From: Candidatus Ornithomonoglobus intestinigallinarum
GTDB taxonomy: Bacteria > Bacillota > Clostridia > UBA1381
Assembly: GCA_018715365.1 (NCBI GenBank)
Contig: DVLU01000004.1
Span: 1-56,420 of the forward strand
DNA: 56,420 nucleotides
Direction of reading: 5' to 3'
The translations under genes and the position numbers were made by a program. The notes under the pieces were generated by a model. The model saw only the letters and a list, made by a program, of their open reading frames with translations. It ran no database searches and was not told the DNA's origin. The number at the start of each line of letters is the position of its first letter. The first letter of the stretch is position 1. This document shows positions 1 to 7,485 of the stretch, one piece after another.

Positions 1-157
1 CGGTTGTTTTGTGATACTATTATTATACCATAAAAAGATGGTCGTTTCTATACCATGGAGTGACAAATTTAAAAATTTCATAAGAAAAATGGCTTAAAAC
101 CTATGGTTTTGCTATTTCGCTTATGGCTATAAAATATATATTAAGGAGTGGATTTCG

Positions 158-1228
158 ATGGAAATCTCAATAACAAGAACAGCAAATCCGAAGCAAAAGC
201 CGGCGGACGAATCGAAGCTCGGCTTCGGACAGTATTACACGGACCATATGTTCATCATGAACTACGACGAGGGCGAGGGCTGGCACGATGCGAGGATCGT
301 ACCCTACGGGCCGTTTGAGATAGACCCCGCGTCGATGGTGCTTCATTATGCGCAGGAAATTTTCGAGGGCCTTAAGGCGTACCGCACGGCCGACGGGAGG
401 ATACAGCTTTTCCGTCCCGAAAAGAATATGCAGAGAATGAACGTTTCGTGCGAGCGTTTATGTATTCCGAAGATAGACGAGGAATTTGCGCTGAAGGCGA
501 TAAAGACGCTTGTTGACGTTGACCGCGACTGGGTGCCGTCCGCTCCCGAAACGTCGCTTTATATAAGGCCGTACATATTTGCAAACGACGTGCATATAGG
601 CGTACATCCCGCAAAGCATTTGATATTTGCGATAATTCTGTCGCCTGTTGGAGCGTATTATCCGAACGGTATAGAGCCGGTAAAGATATTTGTTGAGCAG
701 AAGTATGTCCGCGCGGTTGTCGGCGGAACGGGCTTCACAAAGGCGGGCGCGAACTACGCAATATCGCTCAAGGGCCAGGAGGAGGCCGAGCAGCAGGGAT
801 ATATCCAGACGCTCTGGCTCGACGGCGTTGAGAAGAAATATATAGAAGAAGTCGGCTCGATGAACGTGTTCTTTAAGATAGACGGAGAGGTTGTAACTCC
901 GGCGCTTGTCGGCTCGATTTTAAGCGGCATCACGAGAATGTCGATAATAGAGCTTTTAAGGGCCAAGGGCTATAAGGTAACGGAGCGCAGGATTTCTGTG
1001 GACGAGCTTGTTGAGGCGTACAACACCGGCAAGCTTGAGGAAGCCTGGGGCACCGGCACGGCGGCCGTTATATCGCCGATAGGCGAGCTCAAATACGGAG
1101 AGCTTGTTATGCCGATAAACAGCGGAGAGATAGGCGAGGTTTCGCAGATGTGCTACGATACGCTCACCGGCATCCAGTGGGGCAAGATAGAGGACGAGTT
1201 CGGCTGGACGGAGAGCATAGACGAATAA
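158..1228 (+). CDS. ilvE: Branched-chain amino acid aminotransferase
   Basis: This 356-aa class IV PLP-dependent aminotransferase interconverts leucine, isoleucine and valine with their 2-oxo acids using glutamate/2-oxoglutarate in the cytoplasm. The N-terminal region holds the family block EIFEGLKAYR (about residues 67-76). The PLP lysine is K195 in GFTKAGANYAISL; most relatives have GGNY where this has GANY. The block YIEEVGSMNVFF (228-239) follows, and the C-terminal GTGTAAVISPIG is the phosphate-binding loop. Length matches the larger BCAT type of Firmicutes and Bacteroidetes. The ATG is set by AAGGAGTGG 7 nt upstream. The gene stands alone; I see no T-box leader in the 157 bases before it. 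Confidence 0.95.
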   Translation: MEISITRTANPKQKPADESKLGFGQYYTDHMFIMNYDEGEGWHDARIVPYGPFEIDPASMVLHYAQEIFEGLKAYRTADGRIQLFRPEKNMQRMNVSCERLCIPKIDEEFALKAIKTLVDVDRDWVPSAPETSLYIRPYIFANDVHIGVHPAKHLIFAIILSPVGAYYPNGIEPVKIFVEQKYVRAVVGGTGFTKAGANYAISLKGQEEAEQQGYIQTLWLDGVEKKYIEEVGSMNVFFKIDGEVVTPALVGSILSGITRMSIIELLRAKGYKVTERRISVDELVEAYNTGKLEEAWGTGTAAVISPIGELKYGELVMPINSGEIGEVSQMCYDTLTGIQWGKIEDEFGWTESIDE

Positions 1229-1239
1229 TCGATCTTTCC

Positions 1240-1261
1240 CCGGGGGGCTTTTGCCCCCCGG
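1240..1261 (+). terminator. GC-rich hairpin after ilvE (palindrome family A variant)
   Basis: A nine-base-pair stem CCGGGGGGC/GCCCCCCGG with a TTTT loop starts 11 bases after the ilvE stop and is followed by ACCCCC rather than a T-run. It matches the variant found twice at 37.80-37.88 kb. It may terminate ilvE but belongs to the dispersed repeat family. Confidence 0.55.
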
Positions 1262-1290
1262 ACCCCCATGCGCGGCGCAAAAAATAATCC

Positions 1291-1319
1291 TTGACAAAGG
1301 ACAAAAAATATAGTATAAT
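1291..1319 (+). promoter_or_regulatory. Sigma-A promoter of tRNA-Thr
   Basis: A perfect TTGACA (1291-1296) is followed by a 17-nt spacer and a perfect TATAAT (1314-1319). The start would fall near 1326, 14 bases before the tRNA. Confidence 0.9.
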
Positions 1320-1339
1320 CAATATGTTGCATTGATATT

Positions 1340-1415
1340 GCTGACGTAGCTCAGTAGGCAGAGCACTTCATTGGTAATGAAGAGGTCGGCGGTTCGACTC
1401 CGCTCGTTAGCTCCA
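1340..1415 (+). tRNA. tRNA-Thr(GGT), attachment site of the integrated element
   Basis: The acceptor stem GCTGACG/CGTTAGC closes a full cloverleaf with encoded CCA (1413-1415). The anticodon stem CTTCA/TGAAG holds the loop TTGGTAA, giving anticodon GGT (threonine). The T arm GGCGGTTCGACTCCGC is canonical. From 1371 to the CCA the sequence is duplicated exactly at 7164-7208, so this intact copy is attL. Confidence 0.97.
1371..1415. repeat. attL core (45 bp)
   Basis: This is the left copy of the direct repeat, lying within tRNA-Thr from the anticodon loop to CCA. The match stops at the flanking bases on both sides (A versus T at the left, A versus G at the right). Confidence 0.92.
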
Positions 1416-1424
1416 ACCGTCAAA

Positions 1425-1468
1425 GCCGCTTGTTTGCTTGCTTTTTGCAGGCTTGCAGGCGGTTTTTT
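1425..1468 (+). terminator. Terminator after tRNA-Thr, element-borne
   Basis: A two-part hairpin (outer CCGCTTG/CAGGCGG, inner GCTTGC/GCAGGC) is followed by TTTTTT. It replaces the chromosomal terminator displaced to 7214-7249 by the integration. Confidence 0.7.
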
Positions 1469-1537
1469 GTGTGTGCGTCTGCCTACTTTTCAAGGGTTTA
1501 TCTAACGTTTATCTAATGACATCTAATAAGCCGTTTA

Positions 1538-2680
1538 TCATGCTTTAAGCAGCCCGTTAAGGCTGTTTCCCATTTTGCGTTTATGTGTCATATCCAAATG
1601 TGCGTATATGTTCATTGTTGTTGATATATCGGCATGACCCAACCAATCGGATATATCCTTCATGCTCCAGTTTTCGTTTAATAAAGCACTTGCGCAGGAA
1701 TGTCTTAAATCATGCCATGTTATACGCGGCAAATTATTCCTTTTTATAATTTTGATAAGCCTTTTGCTCGGATAATCGGGGTAATACGGTTTTCCCTCTT
1801 CATTCGTGAACACATAGCCGCTGTTTATGTATTTTTTTCCGTACAGCTTTTTATCTGCCTTTTGCTTTTCTTTGATATTAAGCAGCATTTCGCGCACATC
1901 ATCAAGCAACGGGTATACTCTGTTTGACGCTTGGCTTTTTGTTTTGTCTTTTTCAACAACAATACCGTTTGCGACAATCGTATGACAAATTGTGACCGTC
2001 CCTGCAGAAAAGTTAATATCTCGCCATCTTAAACCTACAAGCTCGCTTCTTCGCAATCCGTAAAGGAACGTAATATAAACCATATCATGCAACGGTTCGC
2101 CCTTTATAATATCAAGCAGCGTTTGACATTGCTCTTTCGTATAGTAGTTTATATTTTTGCTTTTTTGAGCTTTTGGTATTTTCGCAAACTCGCAGGGATT
2201 TTGTTTTATAAGCTCTCTTTTTACAGCGTCTTTAAAAATCAAGCTTAATACAACACCGTGACGTTTTATGCTGTCCCTGCTTAAACCGCCTTTTTTTCCG
2301 TCAAGTCTGCCGTTGTGCAGTTTGTAGCTGTAATACTTTTCTATATGCTCAAAAGTAACTTGCTGTAACCGTAAGTCTAACGGTTCAAAATACGGTATTA
2401 TATGCTTTTCAACGTGCTGTTTATAGCTTTCAAAAGTTATTATATCAATGGCTCCCTCTTCTTTTTCAAGCCATTTTCTGCTATAATCAACAAAGCTTAT
2501 TTTGTCATACATATGCGGATTGCTTTCATATTCAAGCAATATTTCTTTTAATCGCTGTTGTGCTTTCCGCTTATTGCCCCGTTGGACTTTTATGCCTGTA
2601 CTTTTCCATTTTTGCTTTCCGTTGTAATAAAACACGGCTTGGTATATACCGTTTTTCTCTTGTAAACTGCCTTTTAGCAT
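1538..2680 (-). CDS. Tyrosine site-specific integrase
   Basis: This 380-aa phage-type integrase would catalyse integration and excision at tRNA-Thr. An N-terminal arm-binding region (about 1-60) and a SAM-like core-binding domain (about 62-165) precede the catalytic domain. Catalytic residues visible are R210 in YGLRRSEL, a K in KDKTKSQ (about 246-248), H323 and R326 in TWHDLRHS, H349 in WLGHADISTT, and the nucleophile Y359 in MNIYAH. Length is typical of Tn916/ICE and prophage integrases. The start is set by AAGGAGTG 5-6 nt upstream of ATG at 2680. Its 3' end faces the attL tRNA, the usual arrangement. Confidence 0.95.
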   Translation of the reverse strand: MLKGSLQEKNGIYQAVFYYNGKQKWKSTGIKVQRGNKRKAQQRLKEILLEYESNPHMYDKISFVDYSRKWLEKEEGAIDIITFESYKQHVEKHIIPYFEPLDLRLQQVTFEHIEKYYSYKLHNGRLDGKKGGLSRDSIKRHGVVLSLIFKDAVKRELIKQNPCEFAKIPKAQKSKNINYYTKEQCQTLLDIIKGEPLHDMVYITFLYGLRRSELVGLRWRDINFSAGTVTICHTIVANGIVVEKDKTKSQASNRVYPLLDDVREMLLNIKEKQKADKKLYGKKYINSGYVFTNEEGKPYYPDYPSKRLIKIIKRNNLPRITWHDLRHSCASALLNENWSMKDISDWLGHADISTTMNIYAHLDMTHKRKMGNSLNGLLKA

Positions 2681-2702
2681 TATTATATTTCACTCCTTAG
2701 GC

Positions 2703-2717
2703 TAAAAGCAGACCATT
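2703..2717 (-). repeat. 15-bp repeat between integrase promoter and start
   Basis: AATGGTCTGCTTTTA reads on the minus strand here and recurs exactly on the plus strand at 7076-7090, near attR. The pair could be integrase or excisionase arm sites, or a regulator site. Confidence 0.5.
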
Positions 2718-2727
2718 AAACAAATTT

Positions 2728-2756
2728 ATCATAACATTAACGGTTTGCTTTTTCAA
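2728..2756 (-). promoter_or_regulatory. Promoter of the integrase gene
   Basis: On the minus strand TTGAAA (2756-2751), a 17-nt spacer and TATGAT (2733-2728) form a good sigma-A promoter just upstream of the integrase ribosome-binding site. Confidence 0.75.
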
Positions 2757-2883
2757 CATTTTTTTGTTACATCTTTTTTACAGTTTGTTTTGTATAATAA
2801 ATATAAGTAATTTTTCTCTTGTGTCCGACACTTCATATATTGGTCGGGTATGCACCAATCAAAACACCTCAAAAACGGCTTGG

Positions 2884-3846
2884 TTATGCGTTGTTTGCGG
2901 TTTTTTCGGCATTGTCCCCACCGTTGCAAAAGGTACCACAAAGGGGTACCTTTTGGGTATCCTTTTTTTCATACCGTCTGACAGCGTTTTTTAACAGTCT
3001 GCAATATGCTGTTATATTCTTTTTTGATATAAATTGAAGGTTACCGCCCTTTTGACGATATTTTTTTATCCAATTATCGTAATTGCCTTTTAAAACTTTA
3101 TCATGCAATCCCCTTGCGATTTCAACGGTAAATATATCGTTTCCGTATCTTCTGAAAAATTCGGGCAATGATTTAACGGGTGTGTTTTTGTAATCGGGCT
3201 TGCTTTCCTTCAGCCAAATGCTGTATAATTTTTTGATTTTTAATTCGTTCAGTTTGTTTATGTATTTTGGAAGGCTGTCCAAAATGGTATATATGCGTTC
3301 AAATACCGTCTTGCTTGTGTTCTCTGTCAACAACTTAAATCTGAACTCACAGCGGTTATACGGTTCTCTGTAATGGCTTTCAAGCGCTTTGTCATATATG
3401 GCAAAACTTATTTTTCGGTCACTGTACAGCAACTGACGTTTTCTCTTGTCATGCTGTCCGCAGGTATCCGTTATTTTATCTATCTGTCCCCTGTACAATC
3501 CAAACAGCGAAATAAGCATATTGTTCAGCTTATAAAACTGTTCATAGGAATAATCAATATCAATTGCTATATCCAGTCTGTCAATATACCAGCTGTCAAT
3601 AAACAAATCATCGCGTATATCCTCGACAACCTCAAGGAACTTGCTGTAGCTGTCTATCTTGTTGCTTGTATAGCTGTCTATGTTCAAGGGATATAATACA
3701 CCTCTTTTAACAACGGATATATTCCTTGACATATACGGTTTATTGTTTATCTCGTCCATAGGCAAAAGCATTTCTTGCGATACCATTTGTACGGTATCGG
3801 CTTTTGCTGCAATGTTAATTTTGTTTTTCGGTTTGTCTTTTTCCAT
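2884..3846 (-). CDS. Replication initiation protein (Rep_trans / rolling-circle type)
   Basis: This 320-aa protein resembles plasmid and phage rolling-circle initiators. It has the blocks RLDIAIDID (residues 90-98), IYDKALE (150-156, a candidate catalytic tyrosine at Y151) and RCEFRFK (165-171), in the order and spacing seen in Rep_trans-like proteins. I infer that it nicks an element origin, probably in the gene-free region upstream. The start ATG follows AAAGGAATTAACTT. The last 20 residues are low-complexity, and their DNA holds a 10-bp inverted repeat around GGTACC (2928-2954). The exact family could be related Inovirus or ICE replication factors instead. Confidence 0.72.
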   Translation of the reverse strand: MEKDKPKNKINIAAKADTVQMVSQEMLLPMDEINNKPYMSRNISVVKRGVLYPLNIDSYTSNKIDSYSKFLEVVEDIRDDLFIDSWYIDRLDIAIDIDYSYEQFYKLNNMLISLFGLYRGQIDKITDTCGQHDKRKRQLLYSDRKISFAIYDKALESHYREPYNRCEFRFKLLTENTSKTVFERIYTILDSLPKYINKLNELKIKKLYSIWLKESKPDYKNTPVKSLPEFFRRYGNDIFTVEIARGLHDKVLKGNYDNWIKKYRQKGGNLQFISKKNITAYCRLLKNAVRRYEKKDTQKVPLCGTFCNGGDNAEKTANNA

Positions 3847-4035
3847 AAGTTAATTCCTTTCCGTCCGCAATCGGACAAACAATATTTATTTATCGTGAGC
3901 AAAAATATCCGCAGTATCAAAGCAAATATTTCAGCGTCCATTTACATTATTCTTTTTTTAAAATATTGTTTGTTTAAAAAAATGCGAAAACAAAAGCAAA
4001 AAAATCGGTATATAAAATTGTGTAAATTAAAAATT

Positions 4036-4080
4036 TAAAAAAATAAAGCTCTGATAAAATTAAAAAAATAAATCACAAAA
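4036..4080 (+). repeat. 45-bp direct repeat, copy 1
   Basis: The unit contains AAAGCTCTGATAAAATT and ends AAATCACAAAA. It is identical to 4334-4378, 298 bp downstream. Confidence 0.85.
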
Positions 4081-4333
4081 TCAATACACATATCCTTCCA
4101 TATTCCAATTGTTTTAAAAATAGCCTACAGCAGTATATAAAACGTCTTATGTGATTTATGATTGGTATATATGTTTCATAATAAAGCAGCTTACAATCCA
4201 TTCTGACACGTCACAGGGGCATATACAAAGCATTATTATCTTTTATCGCTTGTGTGGTTGTGTCCAGTTGATGTATTGGTTAATATATTTTATCAATCAT
4301 AAGTTTTTAAAAAATAATAAAAATCATGAGCAA

Positions 4334-4378
4334 TAAAAAAATAAAGCTCTGATAAAATTAAAAAAATAAATCACAAAA
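4334..4378 (+). repeat. 45-bp direct repeat, copy 2
   Basis: Exact second copy of the 4036-4080 unit. The spacing of 298 bp and the absence of a gene between them suggest a control or recombination region. Confidence 0.85.
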
Positions 4379-4499
4379 AATATAAGCTTTTACGTTGCCT
4401 ATTTTTAAAAAAATTGAATTTCAAAAAATGGAATAATATATTATGGGCTTTTTTATCAATATGGCTTCTGTATACGTCAAATAGCTTATATCAGGCGCT

Positions 4500-4520
4500 G
4501 CCGACCTCCAAGGAGTCGGC
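4500..4520. other. Isolated GC-rich hairpin in AT-rich DNA
   Basis: GCCGAC and GTCGGC pair, with an inner TCC/GGA stem and one bulged C. It is followed by ATAATATAT. It has no T-run and sits in very AT-rich sequence, as expected of a rolling-circle nick-site or single-strand-origin hairpin. Confidence 0.45.
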
Positions 4521-5349
4521 ATAATATATTCTATCTTTTATATATTATATCTTTTATTATGACTGTAGATATGTACTGGAAATATATTACTTACAGTAAC
4601 CACCACTTTAGTCCAGACGCGTAAAAAGTATTGCTTTTGGTAAGGGGGGTGCTATTTTTCAAACCACGGTTTTAAGCCATTTTTTAGGGGTGTTTTAGGG
4701 TGAAATTTAAGAAAAACACATTTTATGGATAAAAAATAGCTAAAATGTCTATTTATGGCTTTGACTCCCCCAAACTCCTTACTGGTATAATATGTTTTTT
4801 CTGGTATTTGGTTATCATGGACTCCGTTTTTGCATTTTTTGCGTTTCAAAAAATTAAATTTTAAAAAAGTTTGGAATAATATATTTATAGGCTTTTTTAT
4901 ATGTGGATTTTTAAATTTTCAAAAAATAAAGCAACACATTTTTCGTTGCTTCATTTTTTTGTGTTTTTTTGAACGCATTTTTTGTGTTTTTTTTGACATC
5001 AAAAACACGCGCATTTTTTAAAAAATAATTTTCCATATCCAAAAGTGCCAAACAAAAATTATAAAATTAAAAAACATCAAAATTTCCGATGTGATAATAT
5101 TAAAATAATTATTTACAGTTTGTTCATAAAAAAATAATAAAACAGACACATTTATATAGTGACATTCTTTCGCTTTTTGGCTCGGTTGCAAAAATCAAAT
5201 TTATTATAAGGCTAATGAGGTATACAATTTATTTTATTTGATAATATATGTAAAAATGTAAACTACCCCCTGTAAGGCTGTAGGATTGATTTTAAGACGT
5301 TTTATGCAAATATATAGTAACTATACCACAAAAACCATTCAAAGGCTTA

Positions 5350-5473
5350 CAGGGGCATTTAAACGCTTCTCAAGGGCATGCCATTTAAACGCATTAAATC
5401 AATGCTGACAATGATTTCATATTACAACAGTGTTACAACACCCACAGGGGCATTAAAACGCTTCACAGGGGCA
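5350..5473 (+). repeat. Iteron-like direct repeats
   Basis: A 29-bp unit CAGGGGCATTTAAACGCTTC... at 5350-5378 recurs with a few changes at 5445-5473. A partial unit lies at 5381-5393 (CATTTAAACGCAT), a CACAGGGGCATATACA copy at 4212-4227, and the inverted GCCTTACAGGGG arm at 5267-5278 opposes GGCTTACAGGGG at 5344-5354. This looks like an initiator-binding array. Confidence 0.6.
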
Positions 5474-5628
5474 CATACAGTTTTTAGGATATATAAAATT
5501 TCTATTTTGCGTTATTTGTGTTAAAACATGACACGATTTTTATTGGTTTTTTAGTCAATCATCAAACCTAACAAACTTTTTGCTTAAATTTTGGTACTTT
5601 TGTATATTGGACATTTTGCACATTGATT

Positions 5629-5660
5629 TTGAACTATCGATTGTTGTATGATGTATACAA
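5629..5660 (+). promoter_or_regulatory. Promoter with overlapping operator for the coiled-coil gene
   Basis: TTGAAC (5629-5634), a 17-nt spacer and TGTATA (5652-5657) precede the gene by about 65 nt. The inverted repeat TTGTAT-GATGT-ATACAA (5644-5660) covers the -10 and is a plausible repressor site. Confidence 0.55.
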
Positions 5661-5721
5661 CGTTAGCAAATTGAACGCTAATAAATAAAAAATATTTTTT
5701 TAAGCAAAGGAGTTTTTACAA

Positions 5722-6081
5722 ATGGCTACTGATTACAAAAAAATCGTTGACGATTTATCAAAAAAAATGCGTAATGTTACTGATACATTAGACCAATTAG
5801 ACTTTACATTGCGAAAAAGCCGCATTACATCTATGCAATTAGCGGAGGATATGGACAAATTAAAAAACTCGGAAACGATAAATGAGTGCCTATCCGCGCA
5901 CTGGCTTGTTGGTATTATACAGGAAGAACTTGAAGAATTATACACAAAAGCGGACATTGTAATTGACTACGAAATACAGGCAAACAACTTATTGAAAACA
6001 GCAAAAGAAACGGGGGATAAAATACATAGTATAATACGCAATGCTGATTCAGCCCCTCAATCAGGGCTTGTACAGCAGTAA
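5722..6081 (+). CDS. Small coiled-coil protein of the element, unknown function
   Basis: This 119-aa acidic, mostly helical protein has heptad-like stretches (about residues 1-45 and 60-100) and a single C-terminal low-complexity tail. I do not recognise a family. It has no signal peptide or membrane segment. The start is well supported by AAAGGAG 8-9 nt upstream of ATG. It is followed by a hairpin (6088-6113) and then the serine recombinase gene. Being the only other gene on a small replicon-like element, it could be a copy-control or partition helper; that is guesswork. Confidence 0.75.
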   Translation: MATDYKKIVDDLSKKMRNVTDTLDQLDFTLRKSRITSMQLAEDMDKLKNSETINECLSAHWLVGIIQEELEELYTKADIVIDYEIQANNLLKTAKETGDKIHSIIRNADSAPQSGLVQQ

Positions 6082-6087
6082 TAAATA

Positions 6088-6113
6088 AAGGGTGTCGCAT
6101 TTAAGACACCCTT
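6088..6113 (+). terminator. Hairpin after the coiled-coil gene
   Basis: AAGGGTGTC and GACACCCTT form a nine-base-pair stem with an eight-base loop, seven bases past the stop. No T-run follows, so termination strength is uncertain. Confidence 0.55.
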
Positions 6114-6130
6114 ACAAAATACATATACAG

Positions 6131-6235
6131 TACCAAAAGTAACGTATATTTAAAAAGTATTAAAAGTAAGGATTACAGATATTAAAAAATCGGTATCAAA
6201 AATAACGGTCGTTAAAATCAATATCAAAAGGGGTG
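6131..6235 (+). repeat. Four degenerate repeats upstream of the serine recombinase
   Basis: Units of the form TAYYAAAARTAASG start at 6131, 6158, 6194 and 6222 (spacings 27, 36 and 28). They fill the leader of the recombinase gene and are candidates for its binding (res-like) or operator sites. Confidence 0.5.
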
Positions 6236-6241
6236 TCAAAC

Positions 6242-6937
6242 ATGGCTGTTCAATACGGTTATTGCAGAATATCAACGCGCAGTCAAAACATAGACAGACA
6301 GGTTCGCAACATTCGGTCGCTGTACCCAAATGCGCTTATTGTAAAGGAAACGTATACTGGAACGAAATTTCAAGGCCGCAGGGAGCTTGATAAGATATTA
6401 TCCAAAGTGAATACGGGTGATACAATTATATTTGACAGCGTTTCACGTATGAGCAGGAACACAGAGGAAGGAACATCGCTTTATATGCAGTTGTATGACA
6501 AGGGTGTTAATCTTGTGTTTTTAAAAGAACCTCAAATAAATACTGACACATATAAATCGGCTTTAGCCGATAAAATACAGCTGACAGGCAATGACGTTGA
6601 CGAGATTCTTATTGGAATAAACAATTATTTTAAAAAACTTGCAGCAAAACAAATACAGCTTGCCTTTGAGCAGTCGGAAAAAGAAGTAACCGACTTGCAC
6701 CAACGCACAAAAGAAGGTATCGAAACAGCTCGCTTGAACGGTAAACGTATAGGCAACACAAAGGGAATAAGGCTTGTTACAAAAAAAGAATTATCTAATA
6801 AAAAAATAATTTTTGAACATTCGTGCGATTTCGGAGGTACTTTAAAAGATATTGAAATTATAAAACTTACAGGCCTGTCACGCAATACATATTATAAATA
6901 TAAACGCGAATTGAAGATTGAAAATAAATGCGTGTGA
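6242..6937 (+). CDS. Serine recombinase (resolvase/invertase family)
   Basis: This 231-aa small serine recombinase probably resolves multimers or inverts DNA of the element. The catalytic serine is S11 in YCRISTRSQNIDRQ, with the DSVSRMSRN arginine block near residues 65-75 and a long E helix about 115-150. The C-terminal part (GTLKDIEIIKLTGLSRNTYYKY) is a Hin-type helix-turn-helix. ATG at 6242 is preferred over GTG at 6233 because AAAAGGGG lies 8 nt upstream of it. It is read toward attR and its leader carries four repeats. Confidence 0.9.
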   Translation: MAVQYGYCRISTRSQNIDRQVRNIRSLYPNALIVKETYTGTKFQGRRELDKILSKVNTGDTIIFDSVSRMSRNTEEGTSLYMQLYDKGVNLVFLKEPQINTDTYKSALADKIQLTGNDVDEILIGINNYFKKLAAKQIQLAFEQSEKEVTDLHQRTKEGIETARLNGKRIGNTKGIRLVTKKELSNKKIIFEHSCDFGGTLKDIEIIKLTGLSRNTYYKYKRELKIENKCV

Positions 6938-7163
6938 TGCAAGTAAATGGATATTGCTATATTGTTGTATTTGACCGAATGGATTTATTTTTAAATCAAA
7001 ATGGACGTAGACATATTTTTACATAACAATGCTTTTTGCTTCATGTGGTGATATTATACTTTAATAAAAATGAGTAATGGTCTGCTTTTAAATATATTTT
7101 TATGTAATAAAGTATTTTTATTGCTGGATATAATGTAAATTATAATAGTATATTATATAACTT
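6938..7163. other. AT-rich gene-free end of the element
   Basis: These 226 bases hold no reading frame with a ribosome-binding site. The only structure noted is the AATGGTCTGCTTTTA repeat at 7076-7090, shared with the integrase leader. Confidence 0.5.
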
Positions 7164-7208
7164 TTGGTAATGAAGAGGTCGGCGGTTCGACTCCGCTCGT
7201 TAGCTCCA
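7164..7208 (+). repeat. attR core, orphan 3' half of tRNA-Thr
   Basis: This 45-bp exact copy of 1371-1415 ends in GCTCCA and has no 5' tRNA half before it. It marks the right end of the element. Confidence 0.93.
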
Positions 7209-7213
7209 GCAAA

Positions 7214-7249
7214 AACGGCTCGGGAATGCGATTCCCGGGCCGTTTTTTT
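7214..7249 (+). terminator. Original tRNA-Thr terminator, displaced by integration
   Basis: AACGGCTCGGGAAT/ATTCCCGGGCCGTT forms a long stem with a GCG loop, followed by seven Ts. It lies six bases beyond attR, where the terminator of the uninterrupted tRNA gene would be. Confidence 0.85.
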
Positions 7250-7255
7250 ATTTTC

Positions 7256-7291
7256 TCAAAGGGGCTCGTTCCGCCCCTTTGGAACCCCGGG
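7256..7291 (+). repeat. Palindrome family A copy
   Basis: TCAAAGGGGC...GCCCCTTTGGAACCCC with a slightly enlarged loop. It belongs to the dispersed GC-rich palindromes of this window. Confidence 0.8.
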
Positions 7292-7358
7292 GGTTTGCTA
7301 AGCTGCCGCTGCGGGCGGTTAATTTTCAAATTGACATAAAAAAATAATGCCGGTTATA

Positions 7359-7387
7359 TTGACATTGGCAAAAACATATGATAAAAT
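7359..7387 (+). promoter_or_regulatory. Antitoxin RNA promoter, copy 1
   Basis: TTGACA (7359-7364), a 17-nt spacer and TAAAAT (7382-7387) direct rightward transcription from about 7394, toward the toxin gene. Confidence 0.85.
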
Positions 7388-7393
7388 ACAGGT

Positions 7394-7485
7394 AAGAGGA
7401 TAACCTTAACGGTTATCCTGCAAAATGACTATTTTAAAATATAAATAGCCGTCTATTGTGCAAGGTAGGCGGCTATTTGTTTTAT
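7394..7485 (+). ncRNA. Candidate antitoxin RNA of the par-like locus, copy 1
   Basis: A short RNA of about 90 nt is predicted from the promoter at 7359-7387 to the bidirectional terminator at 7443-7478. Its 5' part folds as AGGATAACC-TTAAC-GGTTATCCT (7397-7419). AGGATAACC is repeated directly at 7601-7609, where the opposite-strand toxin mRNA carries its complement GGTTATCCT. The RNAs therefore pair at the 5' regions and across the shared terminator, the arrangement known from RNA II of the enterococcal par locus. Transcription is inferred, not shown. Confidence 0.75.
7443..7478. terminator. Shared bidirectional terminator, toxin-antitoxin copy 1
   Basis: AAATAGCCGTCTA pairs with TAGGCGGCTATTT (one mismatch), with a 10-nt loop. 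T-rich sequence follows on both strands. The toxin stop codon lies inside the stem. Confidence 0.8.

Larger units (their letters stand above)
3847..5721. other. Gene-free AT-rich region with repeats, candidate replication origin
   Basis: About 1.9 kb lies between the divergently read rep and the coiled-coil gene. It contains only short AT-driven reading frames without ribosome-binding sites. It holds a 45-bp direct repeat, a degenerate second repeat pair (about 4404-4456 and 4846-4900, sharing GGAATAATATATT and GGCTTTTTTAT), a strong isolated hairpin at 4500-4520, and CAGGGGCA iteron-like repeats at 5350-5473. I infer an origin and control region. Confidence 0.55.
1371..7208. mobile_element. 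Integrated plasmid-like element in tRNA-Thr (5,793-bp repeat unit)
   Basis: The element is bounded by 45-bp exact direct repeats of the tRNA-Thr 3' half (1371-1415 and 7164-7208), with an integrase gene reading away from the tRNA end. Inside are a tyrosine integrase, a rolling-circle-type Rep, an AT-rich repeat region, a small coiled-coil protein and a serine recombinase. Base composition is far more AT-rich than flanking genes, which supports recent acquisition. No relaxase, capsid or conjugation gene is visible, so it looks like an integrated small plasmid or a satellite rather than a full ICE or prophage. Confidence 0.9.

Noticed and set aside
1-157. T-box or other amino-acid-responsive leader before ilvE
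   Set aside because: No T-box sequence, specifier loop or terminator/antiterminator pair could be found in the visible 157 bases; only a short AT-rich leader with a possible -10 at 128-133.
2928-2954. AAAAGGTACC/GGTACCTTTT inverted repeat as rep terminator
   Set aside because: It lies within the coding 3' end of rep before the stop and lacks a T-run in the correct position; kept only as a note in the rep entry.
4652-4849. 65-aa minus-strand reading frame inside the integrated element
   Set aside because: It lacks a ribosome-binding site and a good start codon, is Lys/Phe/Asn-biased as expected of AT-rich noncoding DNA, and lies in the repeat region. I did not call it a gene.
4151-5021. Further AT-rich plus-strand frames (4151-4336, 4830-5021)
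   Set aside because: No ribosome-binding sites, low-complexity Phe/Ile/Lys composition, overlap with degenerate repeats.
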